Origin: Sorangium cellulosum
Lineage (GTDB): Bacteria > Myxococcota_A > Polyangia > Polyangiales > Polyangiaceae
Reading direction: 5' to 3'
Assembly (NCBI RefSeq): GCF_002950945.1
Contig: NZ_CP012673.1
Location: 7,516,501-7,580,500, forward strand
DNA length: 64,000 nt
In this document: positions 37,480 to 47,280 of the stretch, one piece after another
Numbering within the stretch: position 1 is the first letter of the stretch
Layout: the number at the start of each line of letters is the position of its first letter
The notes under the pieces: generated by a model
The model's database searches: none
What the model was told of the DNA's origin: nothing
The model's input: only the letters and a program-made list of their open reading frames with translations
Position numbers and translations under genes: made by a program

Positions 37480-39825
37480 ATGCTTATGCCGAGAACAGGA
37501 TCGATACTCCGGAGGCGCGCCGCGACGGCCCTGGGGCTCCTCGGGCTCTCCGCCGCGGTGGCGGTCACGGCGGCCTCCGCCGGCTGCACCGGCGCGGTCG
37601 ACGGTCCGTGCCTCTCCGACGAGCAGTTCTTCGCGGAGAAGGTGTGGGTCCCCATCCTCTCGACGAAGTGCATCGGCTGCCATAACCCGCAGGGCCAGGC
37701 GGCGAAGTCGAAGATGGTCCTCGCTGGCAGCAGCGAGGCGGGCTTCCTCGACAAGAACCTCGCGACGTTCAAATCGCTCGCCGGCCTCGAGCTCGGGGGC
37801 GAGTCGTACGTCCTGCTCAAGCCGACGAAGAGCGTCGATCACGGCGGCGGCAACGTCATCGAGGTCGACGGCCCCGAGTACGAGGCGCTCCGCGAGATGG
37901 TGGACCGCACGAAGAGCCCGTCGTCCTGCGAGACGGACGTCAACGCGTCGTTCGCCGACGTGGTGATGAGCGGGCCGGAGGAGACGCTCCGGATGGCGAG
38001 CCTCGAGCTCGGCGGTCGCCTCCCCACCGAGGCCGAGGAGCAGGCCGTGAAGGAGAGCGGGATGGCCGCGCTCGACCCGATCCTGGATCAGCTCCTCACC
38101 GAGGAGGCGTTCTATGTCCGGCTGAAGGAGATCTATAACGATCTGTTCCTCACGGACCGCTACATCAACGGCGAGGCGGCCGTCGATCTGCTGAAGAGCG
38201 ACGCGTACGATCCGAAGTGGTACAACAGCATCCCGCAGGATCCCGCGCTGGTCGAGAAGTACGGCGCGCGGGACCTGGAGGACGTCGTGAACCGGCTGAA
38301 GAGCTGGACGAACCGGGCCATCGGCAGGGAGCCGCTCGAGCTCATCGCGCACATCGTGCGGAACGACAGGTCGTTCAAGGAGGTCCTCACCGCGGACTAC
38401 ACGGTCGTGAACCCGTTCTCCGCGAAGGCCTACGGGGTGAACGCGGAGTTCAAGAACGACGCGGATCCTGCGGAGTTCGTCGCGGCGAAGCGCGATGCCC
38501 TCCCGCTCGCGGGCGTGCTCACCTCGGTCGTGTTCCTCACGCGGCACCCGACGACGAACACGAACCGGAACCGGCACCGCGCGCGCGTCGTCTACGAGTT
38601 CTTCCTCGGCACCGACATCCTGAAGACGGCCGAGCAGCCGCTCGATCAGACGAAGATCACGGACTTCAACCCGACGATGAACAACGCGGCGTGCACCGTC
38701 TGCCACGCCGCCATCGACCCGCTGGCCGGCGCGTTCCACAACTTCGACGATCTCGGCCGGTACCGGGCGGACGACGCCTGGTACGAGGACATGCGGCCGC
38801 CGGGCTTCGGCGCCGAGTCCGTGCCGTTCGAGGAGTTCCCGAGCGCGATCCAGTGGGTGGCGAAGCGCGTCGCCGACGACCCGCGGTTCGCGCTCGCCGC
38901 GGTGTACAACATGTACACCGGCCTCACCGGGCAGAAGCCGCTCGTCGCGCCGGCGAACGACGATCCGGAGTTCAGCGCCAAGTTCCGCGCGTACCTCGCC
39001 CAGTACCACGCGTTCAACGCGATCGCGCACGACTTCGCCGAGAGCGATTACAACCTGAAGACCGTGGTCAAGGGCATCATCAAGAGCCCCTATTTCCGCG
39101 CGCGCAACGTCGCGGGGCCGTCGCGCGGCGAGGCGACGACGCAGCTCGGCGGCACGCGGTTCCTCGGCCCCGAGCAGCTGCACCGCAAGATCTGGGCGGT
39201 GACGGGGTACCCGTGGCGGCCGAGGGCGTTCGAGGACGACGGCAACCGCGTGGACTGGCTGCTCCGGCGCGACGCCTACAACCTGCTCTACGGAGGCATC
39301 GACTCCGAGCAGGTGACGCAGCGGATGACCGAGCCGAACGGGGTCATGGCGAACGTCGCGGACCGGATGGCGAACGAGATGGCGTGCATCTCGGTGCCGC
39401 TCGACATGAACCTCCCGCAGGAGGAGCGGCTCCTCTTGCCCTTCGTGGAGCGGACGTTCGAGCCGAGGGACGCGAACGGCTTCGATGTCCTGCCGGCCGT
39501 CGAGGCGATCAAGCAGAACATCCAGTACCTGCACAAGCGGGTGCTGGGCGAGTCGCTCGAGCTCAATGACCCCGAGATCGAGCGGACCTACCAGGTGTTC
39601 ATCGGCACCTGGGAGGAGGGCAAGGAAGGCATGAAGAAGGCCGAGGGCGAGGAGGGGCGGATCTCCCAGTGGCTCCCCGGCCCCTGCCAGGTGCAGAGGG
39701 ATTACTGGACCCGCGACGAGCTGCCCGAGGAGCAGAAGCTCGCGCGCGACGACAACTACACCGTCCGCGCGTGGATGAGCGTCATGACCTATCTCCTGTC
39801 GGACTTCAGGTTCCTTTACCAGTAG
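37480..39825 (+). CDS. DUF1592/DUF1588-type secreted protein with haem-binding-like CxxCH motifs
   Basis: About 781 residues. The N-terminal signal (LGLLGLSAAVAVTAASAGC, lipobox SAGC) indicates a lipoprotein. Residue ~60 carries STKCIGCHNPQG, a single cytochrome-c-like CxxCH, and near residue 405 CTVCHAAIDPLAGAFHNFDDLGRYR gives the second CxxCH with the DUF1588 signature. The middle has the DUF1592-type sequences (GVLTSVVFLTRHPTTNTNRN, FLGTDIL). Such proteins pair with DUF1501/DUF1552 partners in planctomycetes and myxobacteria; their substrate is unknown, with polysaccharide or electron-transfer roles proposed. ATG at 37480 is used; the frame is open to 37402. Confidence 0.85.
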   Translation: MLMPRTGSILRRRAATALGLLGLSAAVAVTAASAGCTGAVDGPCLSDEQFFAEKVWVPILSTKCIGCHNPQGQAAKSKMVLAGSSEAGFLDKNLATFKSLAGLELGGESYVLLKPTKSVDHGGGNVIEVDGPEYEALREMVDRTKSPSSCETDVNASFADVVMSGPEETLRMASLELGGRLPTEAEEQAVKESGMAALDPILDQLLTEEAFYVRLKEIYNDLFLTDRYINGEAAVDLLKSDAYDPKWYNSIPQDPALVEKYGARDLEDVVNRLKSWTNRAIGREPLELIAHIVRNDRSFKEVLTADYTVVNPFSAKAYGVNAEFKNDADPAEFVAAKRDALPLAGVLTSVVFLTRHPTTNTNRNRHRARVVYEFFLGTDILKTAEQPLDQTKITDFNPTMNNAACTVCHAAIDPLAGAFHNFDDLGRYRADDAWYEDMRPPGFGAESVPFEEFPSAIQWVAKRVADDPRFALAAVYNMYTGLTGQKPLVAPANDDPEFSAKFRAYLAQYHAFNAIAHDFAESDYNLKTVVKGIIKSPYFRARNVAGPSRGEATTQLGGTRFLGPEQLHRKIWAVTGYPWRPRAFEDDGNRVDWLLRRDAYNLLYGGIDSEQVTQRMTEPNGVMANVADRMANEMACISVPLDMNLPQEERLLLPFVERTFEPRDANGFDVLPAVEAIKQNIQYLHKRVLGESLELNDPEIERTYQVFIGTWEEGKEGMKKAEGEEGRISQWLPGPCQVQRDYWTRDELPEEQKLARDDNYTVRAWMSVMTYLLSDFRFLYQ

Positions 39826-39833
39826 GAGCAGCC

Positions 39834-41105
39834 ATGGAACGTCGAGATTTCCTCAAACTGGCATCGATGGCTGGCCTCGGGGTCGTCGCCGCGGGCGCGC
39901 TGTCCCGGGACGCCGCGGCGGCCGACCCCTACTCGGGTCCTCTCTTCATCAACGTCCACGCGAGCGGCGGCTGGGATCCGACGAGCCTCTGCGACCCGAA
40001 GGGCGCGCAGAGCGTCGAGGAGCAGGAGACCCGGGACGCGATGAACCGGAGCTACCTCGCCGCGGACATCGGGGAGGCGGGCAACCTCCGGTATGCGCCG
40101 GTCGGCAACATCCCGGCGTTCTTCAAGAAGCACTACAGCAAGCTGCTCGTCATCAACGGGATCGACACCGGGACGAACAGCCACGACGCGGGCGTGCGCA
40201 ACACGTGGAGCGGCACGCTCCGCGACGGCAAGCCCGGCTTCGCGGCGCTGGTGGCCGGCGTGCGCGGCGGCGCGCTGCCGATGGGGTTCATCAGCAACGG
40301 CGGCTACGAGACGACAGCGAACCTCGTGCCCGTGACGCGGATGCCCGAGACGGGGCTGCTCCGGCGGCTCGCGTACCCGAACGTGATCGATCCGGCGGCC
40401 GAGACCCCCGAGCGCTACCACACCGAGGCCACGATGACCCGGATCCTGGAGGCCCGGCAGGCGCGGCACGCGGCGAAGCTCGAGCAGCAGCGGCTGCCCC
40501 ACATGAAGCAGGCGATGAGCACGCTGTTCACGTCGCGCGTCGGGCAGAACGAGCTCAAGCAGCTCATGCAGTACCTGCCCGAGAAGTTCGAGGACGCGTC
40601 GCTGCGGAAGCAGGCGCAGGTCGCGATCGCGGCCTACCGCGCCGGCATCTGCGTGAGCGCGAACCTGTCGATCGGCGGGTTCGACACCCACGGGAACCAC
40701 GACCAGAACCATATCCCGCGGCTCGACGCGCTCTGCGACGGCATCGACTTCCTCCTGACGGCGGCCGAGGAGCAGGGGATCGCCGACCGGGTCGTCGTGG
40801 TCGTGGGCTCGGACTTCGGGCGGACGCCGGGCTACAACCAGGGCAACGGCAAGGACCACTGGAACATCACCAGCATGATGCTGGCGGGCCCCGGCATCCT
40901 GGGGAACCGGGTGGTCGGCGCGACGGACGAGCGGCACAACCCGGTCAGCGTCGACCCGGTCACGCTGCAGCCTTCGGAGAACGGCGTCCGGATCACGCCG
41001 GGGCACGTTCACAAGGCGCTGCGCAGGCTCGCGGGGATCGCCGAGGAGCCCACGGTGCAGCGGTTCCCGCTCTCCGAGGAAGAGGACCTGCCGCTGCTCG
41101 GGTGA
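39834..41105 (+). CDS. DUF1501 family Tat-exported protein
   Basis: 423 residues. A Tat signal (RRDFLKLASMAGLGVVAAGA) with the twin Arg directs folded export. The body is alkaline-phosphatase-superfamily-like: FINVHASGGWDPTSLCDP, INGIDTGTNSHDAG, GGFDTHGNHDQNH, VVVGSDFGRTPGYNQGNGKDHW; the Asp/His residues suggest a metal site. The ribosome binding site AGGAG overlaps the stop of the upstream gene (TAG at 39823-39825), so the pair is translationally coupled. Exported partner of the DUF1592 protein; function unknown. Confidence 0.88.
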   Translation: MERRDFLKLASMAGLGVVAAGALSRDAAAADPYSGPLFINVHASGGWDPTSLCDPKGAQSVEEQETRDAMNRSYLAADIGEAGNLRYAPVGNIPAFFKKHYSKLLVINGIDTGTNSHDAGVRNTWSGTLRDGKPGFAALVAGVRGGALPMGFISNGGYETTANLVPVTRMPETGLLRRLAYPNVIDPAAETPERYHTEATMTRILEARQARHAAKLEQQRLPHMKQAMSTLFTSRVGQNELKQLMQYLPEKFEDASLRKQAQVAIAAYRAGICVSANLSIGGFDTHGNHDQNHIPRLDALCDGIDFLLTAAEEQGIADRVVVVVGSDFGRTPGYNQGNGKDHWNITSMMLAGPGILGNRVVGATDERHNPVSVDPVTLQPSENGVRITPGHVHKALRRLAGIAEEPTVQRFPLSEEEDLPLLG

Positions 41106-41178
41106 ACGGGGGCGTGCCCCGCGGAGCTCCGCGTGCGCGAGCGCGGCGGCGGGTGGTGCAAGCGCTGAACGGGGCGGA

Positions 41179-43734
41179 TCACTCCACCGAGAACGCGATC
41201 TCCTCGCTCGGCGCGGCGCCGTCCGCCTCGACCCGGAGCCGGTGCGCGCCGGCCGCGAGCGGCCAGTCGAACACGTACGGCGGCCCGAGCTCGATCGCGC
41301 GGCCATCGAGCACGAAGCGCGCGCGGCCCACGCCCGGAGGGACGTCGGCGCGGAGGCGGATGGCCTGGAGCGAGTTGACCGAGGGATCGAGGACGAACCG
41401 GGCCCCGTCGGGCGGATAGGCGACACGGACGCGCACGCCGCCGCGCGGCGGGCCCGCGGGATCGCCGGGGAGCGCGCCGCAGAGGGGGGAGACCTCCTCG
41501 GGCGCGAGGGGGCGGCCGGCGGCGCGCGCCCACGCCGTGAGCTCCGCGCCATAACGCTCGAACGGGCGCTCCTCGACCACGGCGGCCGGGCAGGCCCCGG
41601 CGCGCAGGCCGTTGCGGCGGTCGATGCGCACCACCTCGTGCATGTCGCACGACGAGAGCGCCGCGGCCTCGTCGCGCGGGAGGAGCTCCCGGCGGCGGTG
41701 CGGGCACACCTCGGCCGGACGCATGCCGGACAGGGCGCAGACCTCGACCTCCGCGAGCCGCTCGGGATCGGGCGGCTCGAAGGGCCGCGGCGGGCGGACG
41801 CGCGCGGCGGCGAGCATGGCGTCGCGGAACAGCGGGCCCGCGCCCGTGACGCCGCTGACGCCGCCCATGGGCGCGCCGTCGAAGTTGCCGACCCAGACCG
41901 CGACGGTGACGTCGGGCGTGAAGCCGACCGCGACGTTGTCGCGGTACCCCTTGGACGTGCCCGTCTTCGCGGCCACGGGGAACGGCAGGTCGAGGGCGCT
42001 GCCCTCGCCGAACGACGCGATGCGCGCCTTGTCGTCCGCGAGGATGTCGACGATCACCCGGGCGCGCGCGGCGTCGAGCACACGCGCGCCGCGCTGCTCC
42101 GGCGGGGACGCGGGCGGCTCGGCGGGAGCGCCGCCCGCGCGAGGTGTGTCGGGCGCCGCACGCACGGCGCGCACGGGCAGGTAGAGCCCGCCGCGCGCGA
42201 GCGTGGCGTAGGCGTTCGCGAGATCGAGCAGGCGCACCTCGCCGTCGCCGAGCGCGATCGCGACGCCGTACTGCGACGGCTCGCGATCGAGCGACCGCAG
42301 GCCGAGCTCCCGGAGCCGCGCGACGACGCGGTCGGGGCCGAGCGCGGCCGCCGTCCAGACCGCCGGGACGTTGTACGAGCTGGCGAGCGCGTCCCGCAGG
42401 CGGACCGGGCCGTGGAAGCGCCCGTCGTAGTTCCGGGGCGCGTAGCCGCCGTCCTCTGTCGGGAAGGAGAGCTCGACGTCGGGCAGGACGGTCGCGGCGG
42501 TGAACCCGAGCTGCTCCATGGCGAGCTCGTAGACGAACGGCTTCAGGGCCGAGCCGGGCTGGCGCAGCGCGAGGACGCCGTCGTTGTGGCCGAGCCCGGC
42601 AACGTCGTCGATGTCGTGCGAGCCGACGTACGCGAGCACGTCGCCGGTCGTGTTCTCGAGCACCACGACCGCCGCGGCGCTCACGTCGCGGTCCGACAGG
42701 CCGCGGACGGTGCGCTGCGCGAGGACCTCGACCTCGCGCTGGAGGCCGCGGTCGATGGTCAGGGTGATCGCGCTCGCGCGGCCGCGCGGCGGCGCGGCGC
42801 GCGCTGCGTCGGGGCCGCCCTCGCCCAGCGCGCCGCCGAGCACGGCGCGGACGAGGTGCGGCGCGCCGAGGCCGCCCCCCTTCGGGGCGAGCGCGATCGG
42901 CTCCGCGCGGGCGCGGGCCACCTCGCCCTCGCCGGCGAGCCCGGCGTCGAGCATGCGATCGAGGACGCGGTTCCTGCGGCGCTCGAGCGGCCCGGTCCCG
43001 CGGCGCGGATCGTACAGCGCGGGGCCGCGCGGCATGCTGGCGAGCGCGGCGGCCTCGGCGAGCGACAGGTCGGCGGTGGGCTTGTCGAAGTAGAAGCGGC
43101 TCGCGGCCTCGACGCCGCGCAGGCCCGGGCCGAACGCGACGCGGTTCAGGTACTGCTCGAGGATCTCGCGCTTCGAGAGCGAGGCCTCGATGCGGAGCGC
43201 GAGCGCCATCTCGCCGAGCTTGCCGCGCAGCGTGCGCGGGCGCGGCACGAGCGTGCGCGCGAGCTGCTGCGTGATCGTGGACGCGCCCGAGACGACGCGC
43301 CGCTCCGCCGCGAGCTGGCCGAACGCGCGCGCGATCGCCAGCGGATCCACGCCGGGGTGGCGCGCGAACCGCCGGTCCTCCGCGGCGAGCAGCGCGCGCT
43401 GGATGCGATCGCCGGCCTCGTCGAGCGGCAGCCAGCGCGCGCGCGCGCCGTCCCCGGCGCGCAGCTCGCGGAGCACCGCGCCGTGGCGATCGAGGATCAC
43501 CGTGGAGACGGCGGGCTGCTCGGCGGCCTGGAGCTCTGGCGGGAGCGGCGTCAGCGCCGCGAGCACGGCGAGCAGGAGCCACGGCGCGGCGGCGGCGGCG
43601 AGCGCGATCTTGAGGGCGCGGCGCGCGGCCGCCGCGCGGATCACGCTCGCCGCTCCCCACGAGAGGCGCGCGCGGACCCGGGCGAGCAGCCTGCCCGCGC
43701 CGCGATCGGCGCCCGGTGAAGGCGGCGCGCGCAC
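41179..43734 (-). CDS. pbpC: Penicillin-binding protein 1C
   Basis: 851 residues, a bifunctional murein polymerase anchored by one N-terminal helix (IALAAAAAPWLLLAVLAAL). The glycosyltransferase domain shows AAEDRRFARHPGVDPLAIAR (catalytic Glu), GASTITQQLARTL and YLNRVAFGPG. The transpeptidase motifs are GSALKPF (SxxK), SYN and KTGTSKGYRDN. The C-terminal PBP1C-specific domain with ARVRPPRPF, CPHR and FSVE ends the protein. GTG at 43734 is four bases downstream of the alpha-2-macroglobulin stop, forming the widespread bacterial A2M-pbpC operon, in which the pair is thought to guard and repair the wall in the periplasm. Confidence 0.95.
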   Translation of the reverse strand: MRAPPSPGADRGAGRLLARVRARLSWGAASVIRAAAARRALKIALAAAAAPWLLLAVLAALTPLPPELQAAEQPAVSTVILDRHGAVLRELRAGDGARARWLPLDEAGDRIQRALLAAEDRRFARHPGVDPLAIARAFGQLAAERRVVSGASTITQQLARTLVPRPRTLRGKLGEMALALRIEASLSKREILEQYLNRVAFGPGLRGVEAASRFYFDKPTADLSLAEAAALASMPRGPALYDPRRGTGPLERRRNRVLDRMLDAGLAGEGEVARARAEPIALAPKGGGLGAPHLVRAVLGGALGEGGPDAARAAPPRGRASAITLTIDRGLQREVEVLAQRTVRGLSDRDVSAAAVVVLENTTGDVLAYVGSHDIDDVAGLGHNDGVLALRQPGSALKPFVYELAMEQLGFTAATVLPDVELSFPTEDGGYAPRNYDGRFHGPVRLRDALASSYNVPAVWTAAALGPDRVVARLRELGLRSLDREPSQYGVAIALGDGEVRLLDLANAYATLARGGLYLPVRAVRAAPDTPRAGGAPAEPPASPPEQRGARVLDAARARVIVDILADDKARIASFGEGSALDLPFPVAAKTGTSKGYRDNVAVGFTPDVTVAVWVGNFDGAPMGGVSGVTGAGPLFRDAMLAAARVRPPRPFEPPDPERLAEVEVCALSGMRPAEVCPHRRRELLPRDEAAALSSCDMHEVVRIDRRNGLRAGACPAAVVEERPFERYGAELTAWARAAGRPLAPEEVSPLCGALPGDPAGPPRGGVRVRVAYPPDGARFVLDPSVNSLQAIRLRADVPPGVGRARFVLDGRAIELGPPYVFDWPLAAGAHRLRVEADGAAPSEEIAFSVE

Positions 43735-43737
43735 CGC

Positions 43738-46700
43738 TCAGCGCGGGCGCGGCGCCGCGCCCGCCCCTCGGCTCGTGACCTTGACCGTCGTGGCCCCCGT
43801 CCGCCCGAAGACCTCGGGGACGTACATCTCCTCCGCGCGCGCGGGCGGGACCACGAACGCGCCGAGCGTCGTGGCCCGCGCGAGGTAGCGGTACCGGTAC
43901 ATCCCCGCGGCCATGTGGTCGACGAAGAACAGGACCCGATCGTCGCGGACCTCGCGCACGAACCGGCTCGGCTCGTACGCGCGGCCGGTCGCGCGGAGGT
44001 CGTCCTGATCATCATCGCCCCCCGCCGCGGCCTCGGCCTCCGCCTCCGCGGCGTCGACGTCGAGCGAGCGCGCGGACGTCGCGAGCCGCGCGTCGATCGC
44101 CTCGAGCCCCGCCGGCAGCGGATCGTCGATGACCACGAAGTCGCGCGGCGAGGGCGTCACCACGAGGAGCTCGCCGAGCACGAGGTCGCCGCCGGCGAAG
44201 GACAGCGAGGGCGGCGCCGCGCCCGCCGCGCCGCCGAGGGCGGCGGCGAGGTCCTCGGGCGCGATCGCGCGCAGCGACTTCTCGACGTAGAAGCCTCGGT
44301 CGAGCGACGCCGCCGGGAGCGCCTTGCGCACGTAGCGGAGCCGCGCCTCGTAGAAGAGCCGCCCGGTGCCGTCGACGGAGAACGCGAGCGGCGCGCCGGC
44401 GGCGCTCGCGAGCCGCGCCGCGGGGATCGACGTCCTCGCCTGCTCGGTGGTCGGGCCGTGGAACGGCGCCGAGAAGATCTCCGCCTGCCCGAGGAACACC
44501 CGCGCGTCGAAGTCGGGCGCCCGCTTCTCCTGCGCCTTCCGGTACGCGTCGAGCGCGAGCAGCGCCCAGGCCGTCTCCTGCGTGCTGCGCCACGTGCCCC
44601 CCCGGCGATCCGCGAGCAGGCCCGCCGCGAGCCGCGGGGCGAGCGCGTGCGACGGCCGCGCGGCGAGCAGCGCGCGCAGCACGAGCGCCGAGGTGCGGGC
44701 CTCGGAGTCCATGAGCACCGCGTACGCGTCGCCGTGGTTCGAGACCGCCCGCGCGATCGGGCCGTCGAGGCGCAGCGCGCCCTCGAGCTCGACCACGAGC
44801 TGATCCACGGCCGCCCGGTCGCTCTTGCCGACCACCATCGCGTGCGCGAGCAGCGCCTTCGAGAAGAGCGGCAGGTCCTTGCGCTCCTCGAACAGCCGGC
44901 TCGCGCGGCCGGGGTCGGGCGCGCCGCTCAGCGCGAGCACGTCGAGGATGAACGGCGCCGTGGCGCGCGCGAGCGGATCCCGGTCCGCCTGGTTGAGCCG
45001 CTCGCGCAGGAACGCGATCGCGCGGTCGGTCGCGTCGCGCGGCACCGCCACCCCGTAGCGCCTGGCCTCGGAGAGGCCCCACAGCGCGTAGGTGGTGGTC
45101 CAGAGATCCGGCTCGTCCGACTCGGCGAAGAAGCCGAACCCGCCGTCGCCGCGCTGGTGGGAGAGGATCTCCCGGACCGTCTTGCCGACCACCGACGTGA
45201 CGTCCTTCGGCAGCGCGATCCCGTAGGCCTTCGCGAGGTCGCGCAGCGAGAGGAGCGGCACCATCCGGCTCGTCAGCTGCTCGGTGCACCCGTACGGGTA
45301 CTCGATCAGCTGCTCGACGCCGCCGCCGAGGCCCACGAGCGCGGTCGGCGCGAGGCTCACGGTCAGCCCGCCTATGTCGTCGCGGATCGCCGACAGGTCG
45401 CCGAGCCGCTCGGCGCTCGCGGTGGTCGTGTCGCCGTAGAGCGCGACGGCCTCCGGCGACACCGGCGCCTGGATCTGGCGGGTCACCTCGACCACGTCCT
45501 CCGACCCGCCGCCGGCCGCGCGGAAGCGCAGCGTCGCCTGGCCCGCCCGCGGCGCCGCGAGCGCGAACCGGACCTCGGCCGACTCGCCCGGCGCGAGCTC
45601 GATCGCGCGCTTCGCGCCCCCGGAGAGCGTGAGCCCCGACGCTGTGACCTCCACCTCGACCGCGGACCGCGCGAGCCCCTTCGACGTCACGACGACGCCC
45701 GCGTCGATCGCGTCGCCGGCGCGGAGGAAGCGCGGCAGCGCCGGCCGGGCCATGAGCGGGCGGCTCGCCGTCACCCGCGACTCCCCGTAGCCGAAGCGAT
45801 CGTCCTCGGCGACGACGACGGCCATCACCCGGTACGTCGTGAGAGAGTCCGGCAGCTTGAAGCTCGCGTGCACCTGCCCCGCGGCGTCCGTGACGAGCGC
45901 CGGATGGTAGTAGGCGCTCTGGCGGAAGTCGCGGCGCACGCCGGTGCCGCCCCCGGCCCCGTCGCCGCCCGCGCGCCCCTTGTCGGCGCCGAGATCCGCG
46001 AACGGGTTGCGCACGCGCGCGAGCGCCGCGCGCGACTCGACCGTCGCGACCTTCAGGCTGCGCGGCGCCCCGAACACCGGGATCGGATCGGGGGTCTGGT
46101 AGTTCACGAGCGACAGCACGCCCTCGTCGACGGCGTACAGCGCCACCTCCGCGCGGGCGGGCTGGCCGCGCTGGTCGCGCACGTCGACGTCCACGCGGAT
46201 CGGCTCCCCGGGGCGCGCGTCCGCCCGGTCCGGTCGGACGCGCACCGCGAGCCGCCGCGCCTCGGGGTTCACGCGCAGCGGCGCGTAGCCGAGGCGGAAC
46301 GCCGGCGCGCCGACGTCGGGCCCCGCCGCGCCGTCCTTGCCCGGCGCGGGCGGCGGCTTCGTCCGGCCGCGCAGGAGCAGCACGGAGACGAACGCGTTCG
46401 GCCGGAGATCCTCGGTGATCGGCACGTCGATCACCGGCATGCCGCCGGAGAGCGTCGCCCGCCGCTCGGTCAGGATCCCGGCGCGCTCGACCGTGATCAG
46501 CGCGTCGGCCGACGCGAACGGCGACTTCACGAGCACCCGCGCCGTCTGCCCGACCTCGTAGCTGTCCTTGTCCGGCACGAGCTCGACCTTCAGCTCGTCG
46601 CTGTCGCCGAAGCCGCCGCCGCCCGCCCCGAGCGCGTAGATCCCCGCCGCCGCCCCGACCGGGTTGCCGCGGCGGTCCTTGGCCGTCGCGTGCAGCAGGA

Positions 46701-47280
46701 AGTAGCCCGCGCCCGGGATCGCGAGCTCGCAGCTCCGCGGCGCCGCCGCCGTCGTCACGCCGCAGCGCGCGACGACCTTGTCGACCGGCGCCATCACGCT
46801 GCGGTACGCGCTGCCGCTCTGCTCGCGGGCGAGCGTCCACGTCCGCTGCACGAGCGCGACCCCTACGCCGACCTGCGCGACGCGCGCCCCCTTCGGATCG
46901 ACGGCGAGGATCTCGGGCCGGAGCACGTCGCCCGCCTTCGCGAAGCGCTCCGGCTCCTTGAGCGCGACGTAGAACTCGGCCGGGTGCACGAGCGCCGTCG
47001 TGCTCCCGGCCAGCGCCTGCCGCGACACGTCCGTGATCTCCGCCTCGCACGTCACGCTCTCGGGGCCGCGCTGCCCGGGCATGGAGAGCGCGGCGCCGAT
47101 CGCCGCCTGCCCGCGCGCGTCGAGCTTCTCGCGCCCGCTCTGCACCTCGGCCTCGCGCGGCGCCTGCGCCGGCAGCGCGTCGGTGAGCTCATCCTCGCGG
47201 ATCGTGAAGCCCTCGAGCCCCGGCGGCGAGAACGCCGCCGGGGCCCGCGTCACCGAGAGCCGGGCCTCGGCGTTCGTCAT
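43738..47280 (-). CDS. Alpha-2-macroglobulin family protein, C-terminal portion
   Basis: This 1,180-residue frame holds the C-terminal two-thirds of the protein: the later MG domains, the thioester domain with YPYGCTEQLTSRM (CxEQ thioester, near 45290), helical bundles of the TED (DGGFGFFAESDEPDLW) and the receptor-binding-like C-terminal domain with EEMYVPEVFGRTG. In the periplasm such proteins trap invading proteases by the reactive thioester. Its apparent ATG (MTNAEARL) is an internal codon: the frame in front of the C7 tract at 47435-47441 continues directly as TVQGGEAGWPDVTSSVEVAE when one base is removed. It lies four bases upstream of pbpC. Confidence 0.9.
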   Translation of the reverse strand: MTNAEARLSVTRAPAAFSPPGLEGFTIREDELTDALPAQAPREAEVQSGREKLDARGQAAIGAALSMPGQRGPESVTCEAEITDVSRQALAGSTTALVHPAEFYVALKEPERFAKAGDVLRPEILAVDPKGARVAQVGVGVALVQRTWTLAREQSGSAYRSVMAPVDKVVARCGVTTAAAPRSCELAIPGAGYFLLHATAKDRRGNPVGAAAGIYALGAGGGGFGDSDELKVELVPDKDSYEVGQTARVLVKSPFASADALITVERAGILTERRATLSGGMPVIDVPITEDLRPNAFVSVLLLRGRTKPPPAPGKDGAAGPDVGAPAFRLGYAPLRVNPEARRLAVRVRPDRADARPGEPIRVDVDVRDQRGQPARAEVALYAVDEGVLSLVNYQTPDPIPVFGAPRSLKVATVESRAALARVRNPFADLGADKGRAGGDGAGGGTGVRRDFRQSAYYHPALVTDAAGQVHASFKLPDSLTTYRVMAVVVAEDDRFGYGESRVTASRPLMARPALPRFLRAGDAIDAGVVVTSKGLARSAVEVEVTASGLTLSGGAKRAIELAPGESAEVRFALAAPRAGQATLRFRAAGGGSEDVVEVTRQIQAPVSPEAVALYGDTTTASAERLGDLSAIRDDIGGLTVSLAPTALVGLGGGVEQLIEYPYGCTEQLTSRMVPLLSLRDLAKAYGIALPKDVTSVVGKTVREILSHQRGDGGFGFFAESDEPDLWTTTYALWGLSEARRYGVAVPRDATDRAIAFLRERLNQADRDPLARATAPFILDVLALSGAPDPGRASRLFEERKDLPLFSKALLAHAMVVGKSDRAAVDQLVVELEGALRLDGPIARAVSNHGDAYAVLMDSEARTSALVLRALLAARPSHALAPRLAAGLLADRRGGTWRSTQETAWALLALDAYRKAQEKRAPDFDARVFLGQAEIFSAPFHGPTTEQARTSIPAARLASAAGAPLAFSVDGTGRLFYEARLRYVRKALPAASLDRGFYVEKSLRAIAPEDLAAALGGAAGAAPPSLSFAGGDLVLGELLVVTPSPRDFVVIDDPLPAGLEAIDARLATSARSLDVDAAEAEAEAAAGGDDDQDDLRATGRAYEPSRFVREVRDDRVLFFVDHMAAGMYRYRYLARATTLGAFVVPPARAEEMYVPEVFGRTGATTVKVTSRGAGAAPRPR